Below, one piece after another: positions 5,908-12,539 of a DNA stretch of 13,127 bases. The stretch lies in contig JAICQE010000134.1 in the NCBI GenBank assembly GCA_025938035.1, positions 1 through 13,127 of the forward strand, read 5' to 3'. The notes beneath the pieces are model-generated. The model did not search any database and was not told the DNA's origin. It was given only the letters and a program-made list of their open reading frames with translations. This stretch comes from Vicinamibacteria bacterium (GTDB lineage: Bacteria > Acidobacteriota > Vicinamibacteria > Vicinamibacterales > UBA2999). Position 1 is the first letter of the stretch. Every line of letters begins with the position of its first letter. The position numbers were made by a program, and so were the translations under genes.

Positions 5908-6437
5908 CGGGCCCTCCAGTGAGGCTCCAGCGCGAGGCGGATCTTCCGGACGGCTCTGAAGATGTGCTGCTTCGTCGCGTTGTCGCCGATGCCGACGATC
6001 TGCGCGATTTCGCGGATCGAGCAGCCCTCGAAATGCCGAAGCGCGAACGTCACGCGCTCGAGCGGGCTCATCGCAGCCATGACCGCTTCAATCTGACGAC
6101 GGCTGTCGGCGCCTGCGGCGAGCCGTTCGGGATCCGCCGAAGTGGAGACGGCCGTGTCGATGACGTCGGACAGAGGCCGGGGATTGCTCACGTCGGGCCG
6201 CCGGCGAAGGCCGCGCAGATGATCCAGCGCGCAATTGACGAGGATTCGATTGAGCCAGGTGCGCAGGTCGGCACGTCCGTCGAATCGTTCGAGGCCGAGG
6301 TACGCATTGAGCAGGCTCTCCTGAACGACATCCTTCGCATCCTGTTCGTTGCCGGTCATCCGCAGGGCGAGGTTGTACAAGTACCGGTAGTGACGCTCGA
6401 CGAGCGACAAGAACAGGTCCAGATCGCCGTCGGTCAT
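5904..6437 (-). CDS. ECF-family RNA polymerase sigma factor
   Basis: The product of 177 residues has the two sigma domains of the extracytoplasmic-function group. Region 2 (about 12-78) includes LYNLALRMTGNEQDAKDVVQ and FDGRADLRTWLNRILVN, which bind the core polymerase and open the -10 element. Region 4 (about 114-170) contains MSPLERVTFALRHFEGCS and a helix-turn-helix, IREIAQIVGIGDNATKQHIF, for the -35 element. Its stop overlaps the start of the anti-sigma gene by 4 nt, the usual layout of a sigma/anti-sigma pair held in fixed ratio. The ATG at 6437 has only a weak Shine-Dalgarno. The upstream signature GTGTTAACC-N15-CGTC suggests autoregulation. The signal released through the anti-sigma is unknown. 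Confidence 0.95.
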   Translation of the reverse strand: MTDGDLDLFLSLVERHYRYLYNLALRMTGNEQDAKDVVQESLLNAYLGLERFDGRADLRTWLNRILVNCALDHLRGLRRRPDVSNPRPLSDVIDTAVSTSADPERLAAGADSRRQIEAVMAAMSPLERVTFALRHFEGCSIREIAQIVGIGDNATKQHIFRAVRKIRLALEPHWRAR

Positions 6438-6458
6438 CTCACGGGCTCGTATTGATTA

Positions 6459-6486
6459 GACGCCGGGCTGGAGAGGCGGTTAACAC
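6459..6486 (-). promoter_or_regulatory. Candidate autoregulated ECF promoter of the sigma operon
   Basis: On the minus strand GTGTTAACC (6486-6478) is followed after exactly 15 nt by CGTC (6462-6459), and the sigma ATG lies 21 nt further on. ECF promoters commonly have an AAC-containing -35 and a CGTC-like -10 at this distance, and ECF operons commonly regulate themselves. The same pair with the same spacing occurs at 1426-1453. The pattern was found by eye; no transcription data are available. Confidence 0.5.
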
Positions 6487-6504
6487 GCGGCTCGGGACAC
6501 GCGC

Positions 6505-6533
6505 TTGACATCAACTACTACACAGTAGTATTT
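6505..6533 (+). promoter_or_regulatory. Promoter of the BlaI-BlaR1 operon
   Basis: A consensus -35, TTGACA, lies at 6505-6510. A -10-like element follows, either TAGTAT at 6526-6531 (15 nt spacing) or GTATTT at 6528-6533 (17 nt spacing). Transcription would begin near 6540, leaving a leader of about 12 nt before the ATG at 6552, which has no Shine-Dalgarno. The message may therefore be almost leaderless. The spacer and -10 are covered by the palindrome at 6516-6530. Confidence 0.6.
6516..6530. promoter_or_regulatory. Palindromic operator, probable BlaI-type repressor site
   Basis: TACTAC-ACA-GTAGTA is a perfect inverted repeat with 6-bp arms and a 3-nt centre, sitting between the -35 and -10 of the repressor's own promoter. 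BlaI/MecI/CopY repressors bind short dyads with TAC...GTA-type half-sites and control themselves. Further GTAG words follow at 6534-6537 and 6547-6551 and could be a second weak half-site. Binding is inferred from position and symmetry. Confidence 0.65.
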
Positions 6534-6551
6534 GTAGCCACCGAATAGTAG

Positions 6552-6956
6552 ATGACCAAGAAGCTCCCGAAACTCGCCCGGCTCGAACTGCAGATCCTGG
6601 AAGTCCTGTGGGCCCGCGGCCACGCCTCGGTTCGCGAGATCCAGGAGGGCTTTCCGGAACCGCGTCCGGCGTACACCACCGTGCAGACCACGGTCTATCG
6701 ATTGGAAGCGAAGGGCGCGCTGCGCCGCACGCGCAAGATCGGCAACGCGCATATCTTCCAGCCGATTGTCGAACGGGACGTCGCCCGCCATCGCCTGCTC
6801 GACACGATCCTCAGCTTCTTCGGCGGCCGGGCCCAGCCGATGATGCACCAGCTCGCGGAAGCAGGGAAGCTGACGCTCGACGACATCAAGGATCTGGAGA
6901 AGGCCATTCGCAAGCGCTCACAGCAGCAGGACGCGGCGAGGACGCGCAAGAAATGA
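6552..6956 (+). CDS. BlaI/MecI/CopY-family transcriptional repressor
   Basis: This is a 134-residue winged-helix repressor of the penicillinase-repressor family. It opens with LPKLARLELQILEVLWARGH (5-24), followed by ASVREIQEGF. The recognition helix is AYTTVQTTVYRLEAKG (40-55), a very typical BlaI signature, and the wing is LRRTRKIGNAHIFQPIV. The C-terminal helices (about 75-125) form the dimer and would be the target of the partner protease. The stop overlaps the start of the BlaR1-like gene (ATGA), so repressor and sensor are translationally coupled. A palindrome in its promoter indicates autorepression. The target genes are probably its own operon and possibly the third gene. No beta-lactamase is in the window, so a role in beta-lactam resistance should not be assumed. 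Confidence 0.95.
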   Translation: MTKKLPKLARLELQILEVLWARGHASVREIQEGFPEPRPAYTTVQTTVYRLEAKGALRRTRKIGNAHIFQPIVERDVARHRLLDTILSFFGGRAQPMMHQLAEAGKLTLDDIKDLEKAIRKRSQQQDAARTRKK

Positions 6957-8815
6957 CAGATCTCTTCCTCAACCATCTGTGGCAATCGACGCTGTTTGCC
7001 GGTGTCATCGCCATCCTGACGCTCGCGTTCCGCCACAATCGCGCACGGTTGTGCTACGGCCTCTGGTTCGCCGCCTCGGTCAAGTTCCTGGTGCCGTTTG
7101 CGGCACTGGCGGCAGTGGGCAGCCTCGTCCAGTGGCAGCAGGCGCCGGCGGCGTTCAGGGCTGTCGTGGCGTCGCCGGCGGCCCGCGACGTCAACGCGCC
7201 CTTTGTGGAGCTGCCGGTGGATCTGACGACCATCGCCGCGGCACCGGCGCAATTCCGGTGGGTCGCACCGTTGCTGTTCGGTATCTGGTTCTGCGGATTC
7301 GCGGCGATCACATTCAGACGCCTGAAGCAATGGCTCGAGATCCGTGCCGCCGTGAGAGCGAGCATACCGTGCGAAACCGCAGCGCCCCGCCATCGCCAAG
7401 GCTCCGGCGGGCAAGCCGTGCCCGCCGGCATCGAGATCCGCACCGCGCCGACTGTGCTCGAACCAGGCGTCGTTGGCGTCCGGCGGCCGGTGATCCTGCT
7501 GCCGGCGGGAATCGACGAGTACCTGACGGCGGAGCAGTTCGCGGCGGTTATCGCGCACGAGGTCTGCCACGTGCGGCGTCGCGACAGCCTGACCGCGGCG
7601 ATCCACATGGCGGTCGAGGCACTGTTCTGGTTCCACCCGCTGGTGTGGTGGATCGGCGCGCGCCTCATGGCCACACGCGAGCAGGCATGCGATGAGCATG
7701 TGATAGAGACAGCAGCGCCGATCGCCTACGCCGAGGGCATCGTCAGCGTCTGCCGGCGCTACGTGGAGGCGCCGCTGATGAGCGTGGCCGGTGTCGGAGG
7801 AGCCGACGTCAAGGCGCGCATCGACGCGATTCTCGCCAACCGGATCGGCCTGCACCTGACGCTGTCGAAGCGCCTCGTGCTGGGAATCGCAGCCGTGTTG
7901 TCGCTGGCCGTCCCGCTCGTCACTGGTGCAATCGAGAGCGCGGCATTTGCTGCCGGTCAGCTGCCGGGTGCGGCGGCGGGCGGTCCGCCGATCGATCCGG
8001 AAACGCGCTTCGAAGTGGTGTCGATCAAGCCCTTCGACGCATCGAGCGGCCCGGCGCGCAGCAATACGACACCTGGCCGCTACGACTTCTCGGGGCTCCC
8101 GCTGCGGCTGCTGGTGGGGCAGGGGTTGCGCGCCCCGCTGGATCGCATCATCGGCTGGCCGGACTGGATCGACACCGAGCGCTACACGGTTACCGCGAAG
8201 ATGCCAGACCCGCCGCCGCCGGCGACGGCGATCTTCGTCATGATCGAGAATCTGCTCAAAGATCGCTTCCAGCTCGTGACGCACCGCGAAACGCGCGAGC
8301 TGCCGGTCTACAACCTGGTGCTGGCGCGCAGCGACGGCCGCTTCGGCCCGGCGTTCAAGGAGACGTCGGCGGAGTGCCAGGCGGCGCTGCGGGAAAGCCT
8401 CGAGGCGTCACGACGCGGTGCTCCTACGCCAACGCCAGAGGCGCGGCAGGCGATGGCGGGGTGCGTAGGGGTGAAGCTCGGTGGTGTGACCATGGTCGGC
8501 ATGAACGGCACAACGATTGGCGCGCTCGCCAATTTCCTCACGCAGTCGGTGAGCCGGCCGGTGATCGACAGGACCGGTCTGACGTCCTTCTACGACCTCA
8601 CGCTGAAATGGACGCCCGATGGTCCAGGCCCGCTACCGTTCGGCTTGCCCGCCGGCTCGCTGCCGCAGTCGCAGACCCCGCCACCGGCCGCGGATCCCGA
8701 CGCGCCGAACATCTTCACCGCGGTGCAGGAGCAGCTCGGGCTGAAGCTGGAAGCCGGCCGCGGTCCGGTGGAGGTCGTCGTCATCGACCGTCTCGAGAAG
8801 CCGACGCTCGATTAG
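6953..8815 (+). CDS. BlaR1-like M56 metallopeptidase fused to a TIGR03435 domain
   Basis: The 620-residue protein starts at an ATG overlapping the repressor stop. The N-terminal part is a polytopic membrane protease of family M56: helices at about 5-25, 35-60 and 102-120, the zinc motif H202-E-V-C-H206 in AVIAHEVCHVRRRDS, the probable third ligand Glu243 in TREQACDEHV, and a last helix at about 307-327. Such proteases cleave BlaI after an outside signal. The penicillin-binding sensor of true BlaR1 is replaced by a TIGR03435 domain (about 345-620), beginning RFEVVSIKPFD, with PDWIDTERYTVTAKMP and a C-terminus GPVEVVVIDRLEKPTLD. Cys475 and Cys504 match a Cys pair in the following gene and could form a disulfide. 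Residues 140-160 look like an inserted linker encoded by a hairpin repeat. The ligand is unknown. Confidence 0.92.
   Translation: MTDLFLNHLWQSTLFAGVIAILTLAFRHNRARLCYGLWFAASVKFLVPFAALAAVGSLVQWQQAPAAFRAVVASPAARDVNAPFVELPVDLTTIAAAPAQFRWVAPLLFGIWFCGFAAITFRRLKQWLEIRAAVRASIPCETAAPRHRQGSGGQAVPAGIEIRTAPTVLEPGVVGVRRPVILLPAGIDEYLTAEQFAAVIAHEVCHVRRRDSLTAAIHMAVEALFWFHPLVWWIGARLMATREQACDEHVIETAAPIAYAEGIVSVCRRYVEAPLMSVAGVGGADVKARIDAILANRIGLHLTLSKRLVLGIAAVLSLAVPLVTGAIESAAFAAGQLPGAAAGGPPIDPETRFEVVSIKPFDASSGPARSNTTPGRYDFSGLPLRLLVGQGLRAPLDRIIGWPDWIDTERYTVTAKMPDPPPPATAIFVMIENLLKDRFQLVTHRETRELPVYNLVLARSDGRFGPAFKETSAECQAALRESLEASRRGAPTPTPEARQAMAGCVGVKLGGVTMVGMNGTTIGALANFLTQSVSRPVIDRTGLTSFYDLTLKWTPDGPGPLPFGLPAGSLPQSQTPPPAADPDAPNIFTAVQEQLGLKLEAGRGPVEVVVIDRLEKPTLD
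7404..7428. repeat. Hairpin element inside the BlaR1-like gene
   Basis: CCGGCGGGCA and TGCCCGCCGG form a perfect 10-bp inverted repeat around AGCCG. It encodes the glycine-rich stretch SGGQAVPAG, which lies between two conserved parts of the M56 domain and looks like an insertion. A 15-nt stretch (7404-7418) recurs exactly, in reverse orientation, at 8641-8655 near the end of the same gene. It could be a small REP-like mobile repeat tolerated in a linker; a chance effect of GC-rich codons is the alternative. Confidence 0.5.
8641..8655 (-). repeat. Second, inverted copy of the BlaR1 hairpin half-element
   Basis: Fifteen nt (CGGCTTGCCCGCCGG on the plus strand) are the exact reverse complement of 7404-7418. 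They encode FGLPAGSLP, part of a proline-rich loop in the TIGR03435 domain that is differently built in the paralogue next door. This supports a short dispersed element that enters protein linkers. Confidence 0.4.
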
Positions 8816-8893
8816 CGCGCCAGCCGCCGACCACGGCGCCGGTCGAAACAGTAGCCAACCCGAAGGGGCGTGCCTGCGTCTATCGAGACACGT

Positions 8894-9826
8894 ATGCGAA
8901 TGCACGCGCTCCTGGTCACGCTCGTCATGATCCCCGGGGTCATCGCAGCGCAGCAGTTCACACCGGCATCGCCAGGACCGCCGGTGGATCCGAACACACG
9001 GTTCGAGGTGGTGTCGGTTAAACCTGTCCCCGACGCTATCGACCGGCCCGGCAGGTTCCTTCCGATCCTTCCGCGTTTCGAGTTCACTCAGCTGCCGATC
9101 GGATGGCTCGTTCGGCAGGCGTTGCAGAAGCCGGACTATCAGATGATCGGGGCGCCAGACTGGATCGACACGGATCCCTACACGATCATGGCGAAGGCGC
9201 CGGACGGCACGACGCAGGCAGCGTTGACGACACTGATACTGAACCTCCTGAAGGATCGGTTCCAGTTGGCGACGCATCTCGAGACCCGCGAGCTCCCGAT
9301 CTTCCATCTCGTCATGGCCCGTACGGACGGGCGGCCTGGGCCGGACCTCAAGGCGACGCCAGCCGATTGCCAGAAGACCGTCGCAGAGAGAAACGCCGCG
9401 ATGCAGGCGGCTGCCGCCGGGCGCGGGGCGCCGCCGCCGATGCCGCCGCTTCCCGATCTCAAGGCGCCGCCGCCATGCGGCTTTGCCCGTCTCCTGACCG
9501 GCAATGTGGCGGTGAGCGGTCGCACCATCGCGCAGTTCGTTCAGACGCTGTCGGACTGGGTGGGCCGCCCCGTGATCGACAAGACGGGATTGACCAGCCT
9601 CTTCGACTTCACGCTCAAGTTCGCACCCGAGGGCATCCGCGCCGGAGGCCCGATGGGACCGACGTTGACGCGGCTGATGGCGCAAGCGCCGGCGGCACCC
9701 GCCGATCCTGACGCGCCGAGCCTCTCCGTGGCGCTGCAGGAGCAGCTCGGGCTCCGGCTCGAGAGCGCCCGTGGTCCGGTGGAAGTTGTCGTGATCGATA
9801 GGCTCGAAAAGCCGACGCCCGACTAA
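8894..9826 (+). CDS. Free-standing exported TIGR03435-domain protein
   Basis: From the ATG at 8894 the protein has 310 residues. The signal peptide is MRMHALLVTLVMIPGVIAAQ, with cleavage probably after AA. The rest (about 36-310) is one TIGR03435 domain: RFEVVSVKPVPD, PDWIDTDPYTIMAKAPDG, LLKDRFQLATHLETRELPIF, a Pro/Ala-rich loop at about 170-195 and the ending GPVEVVVIDRLEKPTPD. It is a close paralogue of the C-terminal half of the preceding protein and keeps the same two cysteines (159, 195). It lies about 80 nt downstream on the same strand and probably belongs to the operon. An in-frame GTG at 8870 with AAGGGG almost touching it is an alternative start. TIGR03435 has no known biochemical function; ligand binding or partnering the sensor domain is a guess. 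Confidence 0.88.
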   Translation: MRMHALLVTLVMIPGVIAAQQFTPASPGPPVDPNTRFEVVSVKPVPDAIDRPGRFLPILPRFEFTQLPIGWLVRQALQKPDYQMIGAPDWIDTDPYTIMAKAPDGTTQAALTTLILNLLKDRFQLATHLETRELPIFHLVMARTDGRPGPDLKATPADCQKTVAERNAAMQAAAAGRGAPPPMPPLPDLKAPPPCGFARLLTGNVAVSGRTIAQFVQTLSDWVGRPVIDKTGLTSLFDFTLKFAPEGIRAGGPMGPTLTRLMAQAPAAPADPDAPSLSVALQEQLGLRLESARGPVEVVVIDRLEKPTPD

Positions 9827-9840
9827 GCGTCGAGCCAGGA

Positions 9841-12534
9841 CTAGGCTTCTCGCAGCACCACGTTCGGATCCATTCGGGCGGCCCACCAGGCCGGAAGGAG
9901 GCTGGCCAGCAGCATTGCCGCTGCGAGCAACACGGCCGATCCGCCCAGCGCGGCGACATCGACTCCGGCGACACCGAAGACCTGCGTCTGGATGAGGAGT
10001 CCAGCCGCGATAGCCACAAGCCCTCCGACAGCCGAACCGATCGCGGCGACGGCCAGGGCTTGCCGCACGACCATCACGACCACGAGGCTGGCCCGCGCAC
10101 CCATCGCCATCCGGACCGCGATCTCCCGGCCGCGCATCGCGACGCTGTATGAGGTCACTCCGTAAAGGCCGATGCTGGCGAGCAGAAGCGCCACGATGCC
10201 GAGAAGTGCCGCCGCCCTCGCCAGCGTGCGTTCGAGCACCATGTCGCCACGAATCGTCTGGTCCAGCGTGGCTAGTTCCAGGACCGGCACCTGAGGGTCG
10301 AGCTGGGCGACCAGATCACGTATCGCAGGCGCCAGCGCGGCCGATGGACCGTCGGGACGAATGTGGAGCGTGCGCGCGGTGCCGTGCTGGATCGGCGAGG
10401 GAAACGGCGAGGGGAAGAAAATTGCGGGGACTTCGTCGCCGGAACGTGCGACTGGAGACTTCACGATACCCACAATCCGGACGTCGGCCTCCGCTGCGCC
10501 GCGGAACGGTGTTGAGACGTGCAGGCTCCGGCCCAGTGCCGCCTCGCCAAAGAGCTGGGACGCCAGTCGTTCGGTGACGATCGCCACTGCAGGGATGTCG
10601 CGCCGGTCGGCCGCGACGAATTCGCGGCCGTGAATGAGATCGACCCCCACGGCCTTGAAATAGTCACCGCCGGCAGAGCCACTGACTGCCATTCTTCTCA
10701 TCGGCCCATTGCCGGGATCCACGCGGATCGCGTTGGCGGGGTCGAAGGCCCAGCTCCGCGCGAGATTGCGGCTCGAGAGCCCCGCGGCCTCGACTCCGGG
10801 AAGCCGTGACGCACGGTCAAGAAGCGCCGCGTAGAAGGCGTCGATCTCCGCGGATGAAAAGCGGAGCGGCGCCAGGTCGAACGACGCCAGCAGCAGTCGG
10901 TCCGGATCCGTACCGGGTGGCTCCGCCAGAGATTCCAGCGCGGACGTCAACTGAAAGCCGGTAGCCAGCAGACCGAGCGAGAGCGCGACCTGACCGGCAA
11001 CGAGCGCGCGGCGGCCGCGGGACTGGCCGCGCGTTCCGCCGCTTCCCGCGGGAGAGGTGCCGAGCGCAGCGGACGGACGTTGATCGGTTGCTCGAAAGGC
11101 CGGGACGAGTCCAAATCCCAGCGCCGTCAGGAACGCGGTGACGAGTGTGCCCGCCACGACCGTGGCGTCCAGCGGCATGGGAATCACGAACGCCGCGAGC
11201 AACTGCAGACCCGACCACGCCATCGGCAGCGCGAGAAGAGCGGCGCCCATGGCCAGAACCAGACTCTCGATGACCAGCTGCCGGACGAGCCGGAGGCGGG
11301 ATGCGCCGAGCGCCAGGCGCAGTGCCACTTCCTGACCGCGCCGTGAGGCACGCACCAGGAGCAGGTTCGCGGCATTGACGCAGGCGATAAGGAGAACGAC
11401 AAAAGGAACCGACAGAACGATCGCGGCGATCTGTGCTGCGTCGGGTTCGTCGAGTCTCGACAGCGCGGACACCTCGACGGCGACGCGCTCTACCGGGACG
11501 TCCGCGAACGCGGCTGCTCGCGGGGCAATGACGCCGAGCTCGGCCTCGACGCGTTCGACGCGCACACCGTCCCGCATCCGGCCGACGTATCGAATGAGGC
11601 GTTCACCGGGCCGCTGGTCGAGAAATACAAGCCCGTCCCCGGACGAAAACGGATCGCCAACAACATCCGCGAGCGCGATCGGCAGCCAGACTTCGACGCC
11701 TTCCTCGACCGGGTTCTGACTCGTGCCCGCGAATCCCCGCGGCGCGACGCCGATGATCTGGAACGTGCGTCGTCCCACCTGGATAGGCCGGCCGACGACG
11801 GACGGGTCGCGCCCGAACTCTCCCGTCCACAGGGCGTGACCGATGATCGCGACCGCAGAGTCAGCGCGACCGTCCTCAGACGCGAACGTGCGTCCGGCCT
11901 CCGGCTGGACTCCGAGCACGTCGAAGTAGTTCGGCGACACGAAGGCGGCCTGGAGGGAGTGAGGCCGAGTCAGGGTCACCGCCACGCGGGATTCGGTGTA
12001 GCTGGCCAGATCGTCAAGACTGGCCATCCCGTCGCGGAGCGCGCGGAAGACCTCCGGGTAGTCCGCCAGTGCAGTTCGCACAGTTCTCGGTGCGAGGGGC
12101 GTGTTTTCCAGAACTCCGAGCGTCACGAGGCGGGACTGATCCCTGACGCCTGGAAATGGACGAAGCAGCGCGCCGTTGATAAATGCGAACGCCACGATCG
12201 CCGCCGCCAGGCCCAGGCTGAGGCTCGCGATCACGGAGAACGAGAACGTCCGAGCGTGACCGAGACTGCGCACGGCGTAACGGATGTCGCGGAAGATGCT
12301 TTCCAGGCCGGCTCCGGTCCGGTCGTCGCGGACGCGCTCCTTGACGTGTTCGGCGCCCCCCAGTTCGATGAGTGCCGCGCGCCGTGCATCCTGCGGCGTC
12401 AGGCCCGATCGCATCTTCGACTCAGTGTCAAGTTCAACGAACGCGCGGAGTTCCTCGCTGAGCTCTGCGTCTGCCGCGCCGCCGTCCCACACCCGGCGCA
12501 GCGCCGCCCGCAAGCGAGACCACGTGCGTCTCAT
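9841..12534 (-). CDS. ADOP-type duplicated FtsX/MacB-like permease
   Basis: The 897-residue protein follows the acidobacterial duplicated orphan permease plan. Residues 1-95 are the cytoplasmic prefix (ELSEELRAFVELDTESKMRS, and DIRYAVRSL at 83-91). Helix 1 is at about 98-123. A MacB-like periplasmic domain spans about 125-365, with the pattern SPNYFDVLGVQPEAGRTF. The first FtsX block is at about 370-485 (LLIACVNAANLLLVRASRRG), and helix 5 is at about 508-530. A second periplasmic domain lies at about 540-765 and a second FtsX block at about 770-897 (LLLASIGLYGVTSYSVAMRG). The tail PAWWAARMDPNVVLREA has WW where relatives have RR. No ATPase gene is present, as is usual for this family, and the transported substrate is unknown. 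AGGAG overlapping the stop of the upstream gene precedes the ATG by 6-7 nt. The gene ends 14 nt from the convergent TIGR03435 gene with no clear terminator between. Confidence 0.93.
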   Translation of the reverse strand: MRRTWSRLRAALRRVWDGGAADAELSEELRAFVELDTESKMRSGLTPQDARRAALIELGGAEHVKERVRDDRTGAGLESIFRDIRYAVRSLGHARTFSFSVIASLSLGLAAAIVAFAFINGALLRPFPGVRDQSRLVTLGVLENTPLAPRTVRTALADYPEVFRALRDGMASLDDLASYTESRVAVTLTRPHSLQAAFVSPNYFDVLGVQPEAGRTFASEDGRADSAVAIIGHALWTGEFGRDPSVVGRPIQVGRRTFQIIGVAPRGFAGTSQNPVEEGVEVWLPIALADVVGDPFSSGDGLVFLDQRPGERLIRYVGRMRDGVRVERVEAELGVIAPRAAAFADVPVERVAVEVSALSRLDEPDAAQIAAIVLSVPFVVLLIACVNAANLLLVRASRRGQEVALRLALGASRLRLVRQLVIESLVLAMGAALLALPMAWSGLQLLAAFVIPMPLDATVVAGTLVTAFLTALGFGLVPAFRATDQRPSAALGTSPAGSGGTRGQSRGRRALVAGQVALSLGLLATGFQLTSALESLAEPPGTDPDRLLLASFDLAPLRFSSAEIDAFYAALLDRASRLPGVEAAGLSSRNLARSWAFDPANAIRVDPGNGPMRRMAVSGSAGGDYFKAVGVDLIHGREFVAADRRDIPAVAIVTERLASQLFGEAALGRSLHVSTPFRGAAEADVRIVGIVKSPVARSGDEVPAIFFPSPFPSPIQHGTARTLHIRPDGPSAALAPAIRDLVAQLDPQVPVLELATLDQTIRGDMVLERTLARAAALLGIVALLLASIGLYGVTSYSVAMRGREIAVRMAMGARASLVVVMVVRQALAVAAIGSAVGGLVAIAAGLLIQTQVFGVAGVDVAALGGSAVLLAAAMLLASLLPAWWAARMDPNVVLREA

Positions 12535-12539
12535 GCTTC

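Noticed and set aside
6695..8284. Long minus-strand reading frame (529 codons) opposite the BlaI/BlaR1 genes
   Set aside because: Arginine- and histidine-rich shadow typical of GC-rich third positions; the plus strand has unmistakable families.
6953..8815. Calling this operon a beta-lactam resistance system
   Set aside because: There is no beta-lactamase or penicillin-binding protein in the window and the sensor domain is not a penicillin-binding fold.
9827..9840. Terminator between the convergent TIGR03435 and permease genes
   Set aside because: Only 14 nt separate the stops, and neither a stem nor a T-run is visible.
8633..9886. Minus-strand reading frame of 417 codons opposite the TIGR03435 genes
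   Set aside because: It runs across two real plus-strand genes and into the permease end; it has no motifs and a biased composition.
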